DNA of 64,000 nt from Dryas octopetala (taxonomy: Eukaryota; Streptophyta; Magnoliopsida; Rosales; Rosaceae), in assembly GCA_963921425.1 (NCBI GenBank), contig OY992834.1, positions 992,001 through 1,056,000 of the forward strand, given 5' to 3'. The notes beneath the pieces were generated by a model. The model saw only the letters and a program-made list of their open reading frames with translations, was not told the origin of the DNA and did no database searches. A program made the position numbers and the translations under genes. How positions within the stretch are numbered: position 1 is the stretch's first letter; each line of letters opens with the position of its first letter. This document shows, piece by piece, positions 13,656 through 24,777 of this stretch.

Positions 13656-16600
13656 ATGACTACCATATTTCGGGACACCAGTTCTTCTTCAGGAGCGTCT
13701 CAGAATGATGAACAACATCAGCCTGAGACACCTGAGAAAACGAGGGGAGCACAACTCCCCAGGACGCCAAAGTCCAAAGGTTCCTCCAAGATCCGAGCCG
13801 CTCACAAACTCCTTAAGGAGAGTCAGCGACATCTGGCCGCTGAGAATGCACTCCTGAAGCAGAATAATGAGCTGCTCGCAAAACAGGCCGAGCTGGCCGG
13901 GGAACTTGCACGCCACCGTGCTCAACTTGAGAATAGTGGGGGATCGGGCTTCCGATCACGCCGGACCCGAGCCGAGCAGGAGGTCCTTTCGCCGTCTCCT
14001 TCTCGGCAAAGCACTCCTGCCGAGCCGAACGACCAGACCGATCAGCAGGACTCGGATCACGTCTTCCCGGGCTTCGAGGACATGCCCCCGGCCGAACAGG
14101 CCGAATGCCTGAACGCCCACCGTCTTCTTCAGCAAAAACAGGCGGCTTTCGGGAAACGTGCCCCCAGGAATTCGGGCGGAGACCGTGCCGACCCGAATAC
14201 AAATCGACGACCCCCGGCCCAATCAAGGTTGGGGGCCAACAGTCCTGCCGGTTCGGCCGAAACCAGGGGCCCGATTCGGAATAGACTCGGCCCTATCGCC
14301 AGTCAGGATCCTTCCCCATCAGGAACTTACTCGGGGAGGCGATCAGTGAGCGACCGACTGGGGTCCACCATGATCATGTCGGATCGACAACCGGCAAGCG
14401 AGAGGCTCACTCGTCAGCCGGTGAGTGAGAGACTCGGCAACCAGGCCGAGTGCTCAGGGGAAAATGCGGCCGAGCCGACCCCGCCCAATGTGGAAAATCT
14501 TGTTCGGACTTTGGTCCAGGACCAGATCCGAAGCGTCCACGATCGGCTCGGACATGTCGAGGTCTCCAGGGGGTATACCGGTAGAGCCGACCACGGGGAG
14601 GAACTTCCCCTCCCGTACACCAGCAGAATCATGGATGCTGAGGTCTCCCGCGACACCAAGCCCCCCAAGATGGATCAGTATGACGGGACCAAGGATCCCT
14701 ACGACCATCTTGACAGCTTCAGATACGCCATGGAGGCCCGCCAGGCATCTGAAGCCACGAAGTGCAGAATCTTCCCTTCGACCTTGAAGGGCTCGGCTCG
14801 GGGTTGGTTCCGAACCCTCCAACCGAACTCCATCGACTCCTTCTCCGACCTCCGGAGGGCCTTCCTGGCGAGATATCGGGTTGTATCCGAACGACTCTAC
14901 AACTTGAACGATATGTCGCTCATCAAGCAGCAGGAGGGGGAGAGCCTCAAGGCCTATCTGATCCGCTTCAACATCGAATATACGAAGTGCGACGATTGCG
15001 ACGATAGGTCAGCTAAGAATGCCCTCATGCAAGGCCTGCACGCCGGGGGACTCCGTTCCCACTTAATGAGGAATCCTCCCTCCACTTACGATGAGCTTTC
15101 TGCCGAAGCCACTAAGTGGGCACGGGCTGAGGAGTGGGATGCTCAGGTGGAGGCCCTGAATCCCAGGCCGACCTCGGCCAAGAGGAAGGAGGGAGAGATT
15201 GCAACTCCCAAACCCCAGGTCCAATCCAAGAAGACCAGGACCGAGGAGCCACGCCAACTTCTGGGCAAGGGACCCAAGTTTGTCCAGTACACGGAGTACA
15301 CTCCCCTCAACGCCGGTCTGGAGACAATCTACTCCAAGGTCAAGGACCAACTCCCAGTCGCAAGGGAGATCAAGGGACCACCCCCAGACAAAATCAAGGA
15401 GGGCGTCTTCTGCAAATACCATTCCAATCACGGCCACGTCACGGGTGATTGCTACGCCCTCCGCGACGGGATTGAGACTCTTGCCCGGGCGGGTAAGATC
15501 AATCAATTCCTGGCCGGTGGGCCTAGGGTACCCAAGGCCGCGCCGAAGAAGCCCACCAACACCATCGAGGTCCAGGATGCTGCCATCGGATCGATCGGGG
15601 GGGGACCAACCTTCGTGGGGAACTCGAACCGATCCCAGAAGGAGTATGTCAGACAGGCGGCTCAAGCACACGAGTCCCTGTCGATCCAGGCGGGTCAGCC
15701 CAGCACTTCCAAAAGACAGCGGAAGGACTGGGCACCGGTCACCTTTGAGCCAAACGAGGCAAACGAGATCATCTTCCCCCACTATGATCCGGTCGTCATA
15801 GTGGCTGAGGTGGCCGGGACAACCATCGCGCGCTCCTTCGTCGACGGAGGGAGCTCAGTCAACATCCTCTACCACTCTGCGTTCGCGCAGATGGGCATCG
15901 GCGAGGATAAGCTGGAGACCGATACACCTGCCTTGGTCGGGTTCGGGGGAGAAGTGGTTCAGCCCCTCGGACACATCTACCTTCCCCTTTCGCTCGGGAA
16001 GGGGCCGATCAAGAAGACCTGCATGACGTACTTCATTGTCGTCAAGCGGCCGTCAGCCTACAACATCATTCTGGGCAGACCGGCTCTGGTCGACCTTGAC
16101 TGCATCGTCCATTACGCCAACCTCCTCATCAAATGTCCGGTGGGCGACGACTGCATCGTCATTCAGGGGGACCAGTGCTCGGCTCGGTCGTGCTACGCCG
16201 CTTCAATCAAGCAGAAGGGTCAGCTGCCGAACTCGCAGGAGCTTGACTCCATCGCCGATTCGGGCAGGTGGCCGAGGGCGGAGACATTCGACTTCACTTC
16301 CGAGCCGATCTCAGATTCTCGACCCCTTCCCGCCGAGGCTTGGGAGGAAGTGCCGATCTCTGACGAGGCACCGGATCGGCTCGTCCGAGTGGGGACTCAG
16401 ACCAGCCCCGAGCAGCGCTCCGCCATAATTGACTTCCTCCGTGCCAACGCGGAAGTGTTCGCCTGGTCTTACGATGACATGCCAGGCATATCGTCTGACG
16501 TGATCACCCACAGGCTGAACACTGACCCGGGATGCAAACCGGTCCGTCAGAAGAGGAGGTCATACGATCCGGTCCGATACGCCGCCATGGCTGAAGAGGT

Positions 16601-19595
16601 AACCAAGTTGCAAAACAACGGGTTCATCCGGGAGGTCAACTACCCCGACTGGCTCGCCAACGTGGTCATGGTAAAAAAGAACAACGGGAAGTGGAGGATG
16701 TGCGTGGACTTCACCGATCTGAACAGGGCTTGTCCCAAGGATAGTTTTCCCTTGCCCAGAATAGATCAGCTCGTCGATGCAACAGCAGGACATCAGCTCC
16801 TCAGTTTCATGGACGCCTACTCTGGATACAATCAGATCCTGATGCACAAGTCCGACCAGGAAGGCACATCTTTCATAACGGATCGCGGCATGTACTGTTA
16901 CAAGGTCATGCCCTTCGGCCTCAAGAATGCCGGAGCCACCTACCAAAGGCTGGTCAACCACATGTTCAGATCTTCCATCGGCAAATCCGTAGAGGTTTAC
17001 GTGGATGACATGCTGGTCAAAAGCGTCAGGGCGGACGATCACGTCAAGGACCTCTCAGACATGTTCGGAGTCCTGAAGGAGTATCAGATGCGGCTGAACC
17101 CAGCCAAATGTGTCTTTGGGGTTCGGTCAGGAAAGTTCCTGGGCTACCTGGTCAGCCAACGGGGGATTGAAGCCAATCCGGAGAAGATCCAGGCTTTGAT
17201 CAACATGAAGTCCCCAAGGACACGCAAGGAAATCCAGAGTCTGACTGGAAGAGTCGCCGCCCTGAACCGGTTCATCTCGAAGTCCACTGACCGGTGCCTC
17301 CCTTTCTTCAAAGCCTTAAAGGGAGCAGGGAAGAGCATAGAATGGACCCCCCAATGCGAGCAGGCCTTTCAAGATCTGAAAAGGCACATGGGGGAACCTC
17401 CCATCTTATCCAAACCAGAAGAAGGTGAAGAACTTTTTCTCTACCTCTCTGTCTCTGACTCGGCTCTCAGCTCAGTTCTAGTGAGAGAGGTCGGCGGTGT
17501 ACAACACCCCGTCTTCTATACGAGCCGAGCCCTCGCCGATGCCGAGACCAGGTATCCAAAATTCGAGAAGATGGCTCTCGCCCTGGTTAGCTCGGCTCGG
17601 AAATTAAGGCCCTACTTCCAGGCTCATTCCATCGTTGTCTTGACGGACCAACCGCTCAGACAAATCCTGGCAAAACCAGAGACTTCGGGTCGGCTCATCA
17701 AATGGTCAATCGAGCTCGGCGAGTTTGACATCATCTACCGTCCCAGGACGGCCATCAAAGGTCAGGCCATGTCGGACTTCATCTGTGAGTCGACCACCTC
17801 GACGGAAGATCCACCACGCACCGACGCTATGACAACAGCAGCCGATCCGAACACAATCGGCGAACGCGGCCAGGTTGATCTCCTCACCTGGACCCTCTAT
17901 GTGGACGGATCTTCCAACGCCATGGGAAGCAGAGCCGGGCTTGTTCTGATCTCCCCAGAACAAATTGTGATGGAGTATGCTCTTCGCTTCAGATTTCAAG
18001 CATCAAACAATGAAGCAGAGTATGAGGCACTCATCGCCGGGCTCAGATTGGCAAAGGAGCTCAGCGCGACCAAACTAAACATCTTCAGCGACTCCCAGCT
18101 AATCGTCAATCAGATTTTGGGAGAGTATGAGACTCGAGAGCCTAGCATGACTGCTTACCTCGAGAAGACTCGTCTGCTACTTGGAAACTTCCACGAATAC
18201 AGAATATCCCAAATCCCGAGGGCAGAGAACTGCAGAGCCGACGCCTTGGCGCGCCTGGCTTCGGCCACAGACACCGGATCCGCCAGGCATGTTCCAGTCG
18301 AAATCCTGGACAGACCTAGCACCGCCGAAACCGAGGCCACGGTTATGCAAACCGAGGCCGAGCCGAACTGGATGACGCCGATCATCACATACTTGGTCTC
18401 CGGGATCCTCCCCCCAGAGAGGGATAAAGCACGTCTCATCAAAACGAGGTCGGCTCGGTTCAGCATGATCGATGGTCAGCTCTACAAGAGGAGTTTCTCC
18501 CTGCCTTACTTGCGGTGTGTCACTCCCCAAGAAGGTCAGGATGTGCTGAGAGAAATCCATGAGGGGATATGCGGAAACCACTCGGGAGGAAGAGCCCTCG
18601 CCTACAAGACGATCAGACAGGGTTACTTCTGGCCAACGCTGAACAAGGACGCAGATCATCTGTCTCGCGCTTGTATCAAATGCCAGCAATTTGCCGCGGT
18701 TCCCCATCAACCTCCCCAATTGCTGACTTCCATATCCAGCCCCTGGCCGTTCGCGCAGTGGGGACTCGATCTGATCGGTCCTATGCCGAAGGCTAAAGGG
18801 CAAGTCACCATGGCGGTGGTAGCAGTCGACTACTTCACCAAATGGGCCGAGGCCGAGCCCCTGGCCACAACCACAGCCGAACGGATGGAGACCTTCGTCT
18901 GGAAGAACATCATTTGCCGGTTCGGCATGCCGCACACCATCATTGCGGACAATGGCAAGCAGTTCGACTGCAAGAAGTTCAGGAGTTTTTGTTCACGTCT
19001 GAACATCAACTTGCGCTTCACCGCGCCATACCATCCGCAGTCGAACGGACAGGTCGAGGCCATCAACAAGATCATCAAGAAAACCCTCAAGACTAAACTA
19101 GATAAGGCTAAGGGAAGTTGGCCTGAACTCCTGCCAGAGGTACTTTGGTCCTACCGAACTTCCTATCGCAACTCCACGAAGGAAACTCCCTATGCGTTGG
19201 CGTTCGGAACTGACGCCGTCGTCCCGGTCGAAATGGGGACTCCTTCATTCCGGACCGGCACGTACAATCCCGAGACCAATGACGCCGGACTTCGGCTCGG
19301 CCTGGACATGATCGAGGAGAGGCGAACCGACGCCGATCTCTGCCGAGCCGCCTACCAACAAAGGGTAGCCAAATATTACAATCAAAGGGTCAGACCCAGA
19401 AGCTTCGGATTGGGCAATCTCGTCATGAAAAAGAATCCCCTTGCTATCAAAGAGAGCTCATTCGATCCGAACTGGACCGGACCATATAGAATCACGGGCA
19501 TAGTCAAGCCCGGCACTTACAACTTGGCCACTCTGGCTGGGAAGCCTCTCAAGCATAGCTGGAACGCTGAACACTTGAAGACTTATTACCAGTAA
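13656..19595 (+). CDS. Gag-pol polyprotein frame of the Tat element
   Basis: One long frame runs from an ATG at 13656. Parts in order: an N-terminal coiled-coil-like region, a Gag core (about 14790-15100), a Cys/His motif CKYHSNHGHVTGDC (about 15408), an aspartic protease region (VDGGSSVNILY, about 15840), reverse transcriptase (YVDD at 16998-17009), a first RNase H region (about 17440-17690), a second RNase H region (YVDGSS, about 17890-18260), and integrase with an HHCC zinc finger (about 18550-18700) and a catalytic core (about 18745-19080). The double RNase H is a known Tat-lineage trait. It is listed as a part of the element, not a host gene. Confidence 0.93.
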   Translation: MTTIFRDTSSSSGASQNDEQHQPETPEKTRGAQLPRTPKSKGSSKIRAAHKLLKESQRHLAAENALLKQNNELLAKQAELAGELARHRAQLENSGGSGFRSRRTRAEQEVLSPSPSRQSTPAEPNDQTDQQDSDHVFPGFEDMPPAEQAECLNAHRLLQQKQAAFGKRAPRNSGGDRADPNTNRRPPAQSRLGANSPAGSAETRGPIRNRLGPIASQDPSPSGTYSGRRSVSDRLGSTMIMSDRQPASERLTRQPVSERLGNQAECSGENAAEPTPPNVENLVRTLVQDQIRSVHDRLGHVEVSRGYTGRADHGEELPLPYTSRIMDAEVSRDTKPPKMDQYDGTKDPYDHLDSFRYAMEARQASEATKCRIFPSTLKGSARGWFRTLQPNSIDSFSDLRRAFLARYRVVSERLYNLNDMSLIKQQEGESLKAYLIRFNIEYTKCDDCDDRSAKNALMQGLHAGGLRSHLMRNPPSTYDELSAEATKWARAEEWDAQVEALNPRPTSAKRKEGEIATPKPQVQSKKTRTEEPRQLLGKGPKFVQYTEYTPLNAGLETIYSKVKDQLPVAREIKGPPPDKIKEGVFCKYHSNHGHVTGDCYALRDGIETLARAGKINQFLAGGPRVPKAAPKKPTNTIEVQDAAIGSIGGGPTFVGNSNRSQKEYVRQAAQAHESLSIQAGQPSTSKRQRKDWAPVTFEPNEANEIIFPHYDPVVIVAEVAGTTIARSFVDGGSSVNILYHSAFAQMGIGEDKLETDTPALVGFGGEVVQPLGHIYLPLSLGKGPIKKTCMTYFIVVKRPSAYNIILGRPALVDLDCIVHYANLLIKCPVGDDCIVIQGDQCSARSCYAASIKQKGQLPNSQELDSIADSGRWPRAETFDFTSEPISDSRPLPAEAWEEVPISDEAPDRLVRVGTQTSPEQRSAIIDFLRANAEVFAWSYDDMPGISSDVITHRLNTDPGCKPVRQKRRSYDPVRYAAMAEEVTKLQNNGFIREVNYPDWLANVVMVKKNNGKWRMCVDFTDLNRACPKDSFPLPRIDQLVDATAGHQLLSFMDAYSGYNQILMHKSDQEGTSFITDRGMYCYKVMPFGLKNAGATYQRLVNHMFRSSIGKSVEVYVDDMLVKSVRADDHVKDLSDMFGVLKEYQMRLNPAKCVFGVRSGKFLGYLVSQRGIEANPEKIQALINMKSPRTRKEIQSLTGRVAALNRFISKSTDRCLPFFKALKGAGKSIEWTPQCEQAFQDLKRHMGEPPILSKPEEGEELFLYLSVSDSALSSVLVREVGGVQHPVFYTSRALADAETRYPKFEKMALALVSSARKLRPYFQAHSIVVLTDQPLRQILAKPETSGRLIKWSIELGEFDIIYRPRTAIKGQAMSDFICESTTSTEDPPRTDAMTTAADPNTIGERGQVDLLTWTLYVDGSSNAMGSRAGLVLISPEQIVMEYALRFRFQASNNEAEYEALIAGLRLAKELSATKLNIFSDSQLIVNQILGEYETREPSMTAYLEKTRLLLGNFHEYRISQIPRAENCRADALARLASATDTGSARHVPVEILDRPSTAETEATVMQTEAEPNWMTPIITYLVSGILPPERDKARLIKTRSARFSMIDGQLYKRSFSLPYLRCVTPQEGQDVLREIHEGICGNHSGGRALAYKTIRQGYFWPTLNKDADHLSRACIKCQQFAAVPHQPPQLLTSISSPWPFAQWGLDLIGPMPKAKGQVTMAVVAVDYFTKWAEAEPLATTTAERMETFVWKNIICRFGMPHTIIADNGKQFDCKKFRSFCSRLNINLRFTAPYHPQSNGQVEAINKIIKKTLKTKLDKAKGSWPELLPEVLWSYRTSYRNSTKETPYALAFGTDAVVPVEMGTPSFRTGTYNPETNDAGLRLGLDMIEERRTDADLCRAAYQQRVAKYYNQRVRPRSFGLGNLVMKKNPLAIKESSFDPNWTGPYRITGIVKPGTYNLATLAGKPLKHSWNAEHLKTYYQ

Positions 19596-19772
19596 AAATG
19601 TAGTTAGGATCGGGGACTGTCCGACCTAACACCCATTCCAATCAATGAAAAGATGAACATTTTTTCTACTCATTTTTTCTTATTTTTCGAAGCAAACACT
19701 GGGGACTCTACTCCTATACACTTCTAACAAAGAGGAAAGATCTAAGTGTTTCCTTCGAAAAAATTGTAAACC

Positions 19773-20127
19773 CATGTGCCGAGCCGAAGCGTCATTTCCG
19801 GCCCGATGCTCGGCATATTACAGACTCATCAGGTCTATAAACTCATGTGTCGAGCGGGCGCGCCATTTCCGGCCCGATGCTCGGCATATTACAGACTCAT
19901 CAGGTCTATAAACTCATGTGTCGAGCGGGCGCGCCATTTCCGGCCCGATGCTCGGCATATTACAGACTCATCAGGTCTATAAACTCATGTGTCGAGCGGG
20001 CGCGCCATTTCCGGCCCGATGCTCGGCATATTACAGACTCATCAGGTCTATAAACTCCCGTGCCGAACTAGCGCGCCACTTTCGGCCCAATGCTCGGCAT
20101 GGTACAGACTTATCAGGTCTATAAAAA
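19773..20127. repeat. 71-bp tandem repeat inside the Tat element
   Basis: About five head-to-tail units start at 19773, 19844, 19915, 19986 and 20057. Each contains a CATGTGYCGAG-like start, GCTCGGCATATTACAGAC and TCATCAGGTCTATAAAC. The middle units are nearly identical and the outer ones have diverged. They lie just after pol in the non-coding part of the element. Confidence 0.95.
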
Positions 20128-20688
20128 TCCCTGTCTGAGCCGAAGCGACTTCCTACAGTCCTAACGTTCAACAGGATATTTCTAAAAGAAAAATATACAC
20201 TCCAACCAAAACTTTCATCGTGCATGCCGAGCCGATCTGAAAGTAGGTTTGAATATTTTTCTCAAAAAAACTGCATTCCTAAATATCTCAATGGGTATGC
20301 CGAGCCCATCCGAGATGACTAGGGTTTTTTTTTAAATTTTTACTTATCCTGGTTATGCTTATCAAGCTGATCCGAGGACAAGTTCTAATTTATCATCACC
20401 ATTCATTTTCATTTTAATCGGCATGCCAAGCCGATCTCAAAATGTCTTGGTTCTTATTATGTTTTCACTTTTATCATTTTCTTTTCCATGTGTTATTAGT
20501 TTTTGTCGTTAGCTTAATTTCCGAGCCGAACTGACAGCAGCTTGTATCATATAAAGAAAATTCTGATAAAATTAAACAACATAAAACCAAATACAAATTG
20601 TTCCAAAAACAATTAAACCCGAGCCACACTTCGGCTCGGGAACAAAAAACAAAAACAAGACAACATAAAAGTTAAATAAAATCAGCCA

Positions 20689-23088
20689 TCATGCAGATCG
20701 CTCGGCAGGGCCCTCCTGGATCGGCTCGGTAGACTCCTCGGGCGTCTCCTCGCCGAGCTGCACCACCTCAACCCCGCCGATCTGCATCTCAGCATTGGGA
20801 TCGGATTCGGGGACCGGGGGAATCGGGGTCGGCTCATATGCAGGCAGTGGAGGATCTTCCGGAGTCGGCTCGACTTCGGCGCGGACTTGGCGATCGGGAG
20901 AAGGAAGCTCATCCTGTTGACTTCCCTGGGTGTCTTCATCGTCATCGGACTCGCCAAGGAATGAGACATCCCAGTCCGGCCTCTTCGATTTGATCGCCTC
21001 CAAGAGCTCCTGATACCCATCAAAATGGGCATCAGCCAGTGCCTGGGCGCTCGGCACTTCAGCTCGACGTCTGAGTTCGGCATTTTCGACCCTCCGTTCG
21101 GCAGCCTCGACGTCTCGCTGAAGATCGCCGACATAATGCCTCAAGTCCGCCACATTTTGCTCCGAGGAGGCAAGCTCCTTGCCGAGCCGACCGACCTCCT
21201 CCTCCTTCCTGGCCAGCCTGGATTGCAGACCCTCCGACCGTTCGCGCTCGGCATTGACCGTCCGCTCGGCCTCGGCCAACTTCTCTTTCAGCTCTACGAC
21301 CCGTGCCCGAAACCTCTCCAGTTTCGCCTCGGCATCGACGGCGGCCTTAGCAGCTTCGAACTGCCTCATGGCGAGCTGCAAGAAAAACAAATTCATCATT
21401 AGTCCGAACCGAGCGAATAGACGAAATCCGAAGTAAAAGAGACTTACCAACATGGCCTGGCGGGATGCGATCAGAGCCTGGTGGCTGAAGCCCGGCTCGC
21501 CATGATCGGCCCACAGCCCCTCCTGCACCCTCGCGGTCATCACGCGCTTGAGGCCCGTGACGAACGGCTCGAGGCCGGGGACTACCTCCACCGCCTTCAG
21601 GGGCGCCGAACCGGACGCCCCGGCACCAGAACCGCCGGGCTCGGCCCGAGCCCTCTTCTCCACCGGGGCCTCGGCCTGGGGAGCCTTCCTCTTCTCTGCT
21701 TGCCGAACCGGTCTCGGCGCAGGAGATCTTGGCTGAGCTGCCGCTGGAGCAGGAGCCTGGACCGGCTCGGCAGGGGGCCGCCCCGCTGCTTTCTTCTGAA
21801 CGCTCCGGGCCGCCCTCCTCCTAAGGCGAGTCTCCAGGTCGGTGGGCGCCATTCCCCTCTCGGCTCTAGGATTCCACCTGGGCACAAACCAGGAGATCCC
21901 GCTCAGTCTGATCTGGGTTTCCCCGAGCAGAAACTTGGTTGACAAGTACTCTGCTGGTGAGTTCCTGATCGCGGCGATCTGGTCCTTGAGCTCGCCTCGG
22001 AGCTTGTACTTGCCCCAGCTGACTGCGAAGGCGAAACCAAAAAGAGTTAGACAAAAATATAATATAATTAACACAATACGTATGCAAATTGTCCTCGGAT
22101 CGGCCCCTAACACCCAATGCCCACCTGGAATTCTAAAAGCTCTGGGGACCCGAGCCGAGGTCATTCTGTTCGGATCGGCGAACTCCCAATCCCCAGAGAC
22201 AAAGAAGTATCTTTTCTTCCATGTCTTCTGGGAGGAGGGATTCCCACCGAAGAGTGGCCCTGAGTACGCCTGGAGGTTGTAGAATCCGAGCTCGCTCTGC
22301 TTCGACCTCAGCGCGTAGTTGCAGAACAGGATATCCTTGTGTGGCACACACTTGTGCACTTTGTGCCACAAGATGTGCATGGACAGGATGATCCTGTATA
22401 CATTCGGATTCAGCTGGTGTGGCGCTGCGCCGATCGTCGCGAGCCAATCCTGCAGGAAGGTGTGCAGGGGAAGCCGAACCCCGTTCTCAAACATCTCCGG
22501 GTACATAGTCACCCATCCTACCGGGGGTCGGCTCGGCTTCTCCCCCTCGGTCGGCAACCTCATCAACACGGAGTCGGGAACCGAGTACCTATCCCTCAAG
22601 TCCCTGAGATGGTACTCGGTCATCTCATTGGGGATCTGATCGGCCTTCCACGCCAGTTCCTCGTAGAAGTCCGGGTCGATCGGACTTCCCGTCACCCCCT
22701 GAGCCGAGGTCGATGCCTCGTGACCTCTATCCCTCTCATCCGAGCCTGAAGTGAGTCTGCTCGGGATGGTGGCGATCGGCTCGACGTCAAGAGGTTCTTC
22801 GTCACCTCCTTCGGCCGTGCCTTGTTCCCAGTCGGAACTCAATATCTCGGGGTTTTCCTGATCCCCTCGGGCTCGGCGCTCTCCACCCGGATTGCGATTC
22901 AGTGCCGAGCCGGCCTCGTCTAACTCTTCGGACAAGCCGTCCCAACTCGCCTCACCCGCAGGTGAGCTTCGGCCCGGCTCGGCTTCATTCGCAGATGGAC
23001 TTCGGCTCATCTCAGCCTCACTATCTCCTTGAAAGGCTTCTCCAGAGCCGAGCCGACCACTCGAGTCAGTCTCAGACATTGCAAACAC
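20689..23088 (-). CDS. Antisense frame of the Tat element (Transposase_28-like region)
   Basis: A frame of about 800 codons lies antisense to gag-pol, between the tandem repeat and the 3' LTR. It has an acidic N-terminal part and a central region (YSVPDSVLMRLP, then PPVGWVTMYPEMF and GVRLPLHTFLQDWL) of the type annotated as putative gypsy-type transposon domain. A Pro/Ala-rich basic linker, a long Glu/Arg/Ala coiled coil and an acidic tail follow. Two hydrophobic stretches (near 21400 and 22050) look like unspliced short introns rather than membrane segments. Its function is unknown. Confidence 0.75.
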   Translation of the reverse strand: MFAMSETDSSGRLGSGEAFQGDSEAEMSRSPSANEAEPGRSSPAGEASWDGLSEELDEAGSALNRNPGGERRARGDQENPEILSSDWEQGTAEGGDEEPLDVEPIATIPSRLTSGSDERDRGHEASTSAQGVTGSPIDPDFYEELAWKADQIPNEMTEYHLRDLRDRYSVPDSVLMRLPTEGEKPSRPPVGWVTMYPEMFENGVRLPLHTFLQDWLATIGAAPHQLNPNVYRIILSMHILWHKVHKCVPHKDILFCNYALRSKQSELGFYNLQAYSGPLFGGNPSSQKTWKKRYFFVSGDWEFADPNRMTSARVPRAFRIPGGHWVLGADPRTICIRIVLIILYFCLTLFGFAFAVSWGKYKLRGELKDQIAAIRNSPAEYLSTKFLLGETQIRLSGISWFVPRWNPRAERGMAPTDLETRLRRRAARSVQKKAAGRPPAEPVQAPAPAAAQPRSPAPRPVRQAEKRKAPQAEAPVEKRARAEPGGSGAGASGSAPLKAVEVVPGLEPFVTGLKRVMTARVQEGLWADHGEPGFSHQALIASRQAMLVSLFYFGFRLFARFGLMMNLFFLQLAMRQFEAAKAAVDAEAKLERFRARVVELKEKLAEAERTVNAERERSEGLQSRLARKEEEVGRLGKELASSEQNVADLRHYVGDLQRDVEAAERRVENAELRRRAEVPSAQALADAHFDGYQELLEAIKSKRPDWDVSFLGESDDDEDTQGSQQDELPSPDRQVRAEVEPTPEDPPLPAYEPTPIPPVPESDPNAEMQIGGVEVVQLGEETPEESTEPIQEGPAERSA

Positions 23089-23711
23089 CTTCTCACCTTT
23101 CTCTCTCTTGCTTTTTGAATCAAAAAGTGGTTTTTCTCAAGAACTCTCAAGAACACACACCCAAAACCCGAAAACACAAAAAACTCAAAAGTGGACAGAA
23201 TCACTTACTGGTTTTGTCCGGCCAAATCCCTCCGCCCCAAACACCCTCGGAATCACCTCGCCTATCGCCGTACCCGGTCGATGTTGGGATCGGACTACCA
23301 CTCCAACGACGGTGAGAGAGAAGATTTCACGGTGAGAGAGAGAGTTTTTGCAGGAGAGAAAGTGAGCTTCAGGAAAATGAAAGGGAAGAGAGAGAAATTG
23401 CCAATTTATATCCTCATGCAGACCGATCTCAGCCCTTCATTTCTGGCGCTTCAAATGCCAGATCTTGACACCTGTCAAGCATTCAAAAATACCCATAATG
23501 AGGTGACCCTTACGTTCCCCCATGCAGAAATCAAACGTCCCTTCACCTGTCCCAGAGATTTTCTGACCAATCACAAGTCGTCATGTGCTCGGATCTTCGG
23601 GAACATGGGCTTGTAGGGTTCGGCTCGGACCAAGCGAACACGCCATCTTTGGGATTACACTTCAACTTCCAATCCACCACTGCCCGCTCGGATCGGAAGC
23701 TGGGGGACTCC

Positions 23712-24777
23712 TGTTTGTGGGAAAACCCACATCGACCCGAACAGCCAATCACAGCTCGACACGTGGCTGGTCAGACATCCACCTCGGAGTTGATTCTCAG
23801 TGGTCAAACTTTGACTTCCACGTCATCACTGATCAACACTTCCTCTACCAGCTCAGACCGGATCTCCACACCGCCCCTCCTTGTTCGGTCCGAGCCGAAC
23901 CGATGATCTTCCATGGGGTCCAGTGTCCATCTTCCCACGATCATCCCGGCTCGGCTCGGCTCGGCACAAGAGATGGCTTCCTTCCGAGTTCTGGCGTCGA
24001 CCAGTTAGGGCTCGGAAAGACTCCAATCTATGGACCGGCTCGGCCTGGATTCCCATGCCCGATCCGACCACACATGGACTTCGTGTCTTCACATGAAAAC
24101 ATGTGTTCGTATCGGCTCGGCTCGGCTCTCCGCCGCCATTCCCAGGAAGATCACGCTAGGACGAACCGCCACACTTGAATGCACCTGACACAATCCTCTG
24201 ACAGATAGAATATCAGGCTTGCATTCATGACTGCTGGGCAGTTTACCTGGACCTTCCAACCTTGCATTTAATGGAGCATTCAATGCAGCATTGAATGCTG
24301 AGGAAGCAAGCAGCTGAGCATGCAACTAGGTCTAACCAGGTGCGTGGGTCTCTGGCAACCATTCGTTCACAGGCAGGTAACTTAATCATTAAGTCTTCCT
24401 TTGCCTATATAAGACACCACATATGCATAAAATGAGGCACCTAGCAATCCACCAATATACACGCAAAAACACTTGCATTCCCTTCTACAAAAAAAAAGCC
24501 TACCCAACTTGCTGAGAATAACCCAGAACATTTGCCTTGTTCTTCCCATTCTCCCAAGTTCTTCCTTTGTTCTTCCTCACCCACCATCAAACACCACCAC
24601 TGATTTCATCATCGGAGTGTGTTTGGCTGGTACCACACCGGTCCATCTCCTTTGATCTTGTTTTTGTCTACAGGAAGATCTCAACCAGCATCCACTTCAT
24701 CATCCAACAAAGCACCTGATCAGCCAGGTCAACTTATCTAAGTTGTTGCATCTACCTTACGAGAATTTGCATCAACA
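23712..24777 (+). repeat. 3' LTR of the Tat element
   Basis: 1066 bp, with no differences from the 5' LTR noticed on reading. It follows a purine-rich tract ending GCTGGGGGACTCC. The right-hand target copy ATATG occupies 24778-24782. Confidence 0.95.

Larger units (their letters stand above)
12507..24777 (+). mobile_element. Ty3/gypsy LTR retrotransposon, Tat lineage, looks whole
   Basis: The element is 12.27 kb. The parts in order are the 5' LTR, a primer-binding site just inside it (TTGGCGCCGTCTGTGGGAA, tRNA-Arg-like), a gag-pol frame, a 71-bp tandem repeat, an antisense frame, a purine-rich tract (about 23698-23711) and the 3' LTR. Both LTRs are 1066 bp and I see no differences between them. 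ATATG duplications flank the insertion (12502-12506 and 24778-24782). Two RNase H-like regions, no chromodomain, and an antisense frame after pol point to the Tat/Retand-like group. Matching LTRs and an exact target duplication imply a very recent insertion. It looks structurally whole. Confidence 0.95.

Noticed and set aside
13813-15782. Long minus-strand open frames opposite gag
   Set aside because: They are mirror frames of the GC-rich gag-pol coding strand with no recognisable domain.
19773-20127. CRISPR-like array
   Set aside because: The units are contiguous 71-bp tandem copies with no unique spacers, inside a plant retrotransposon.
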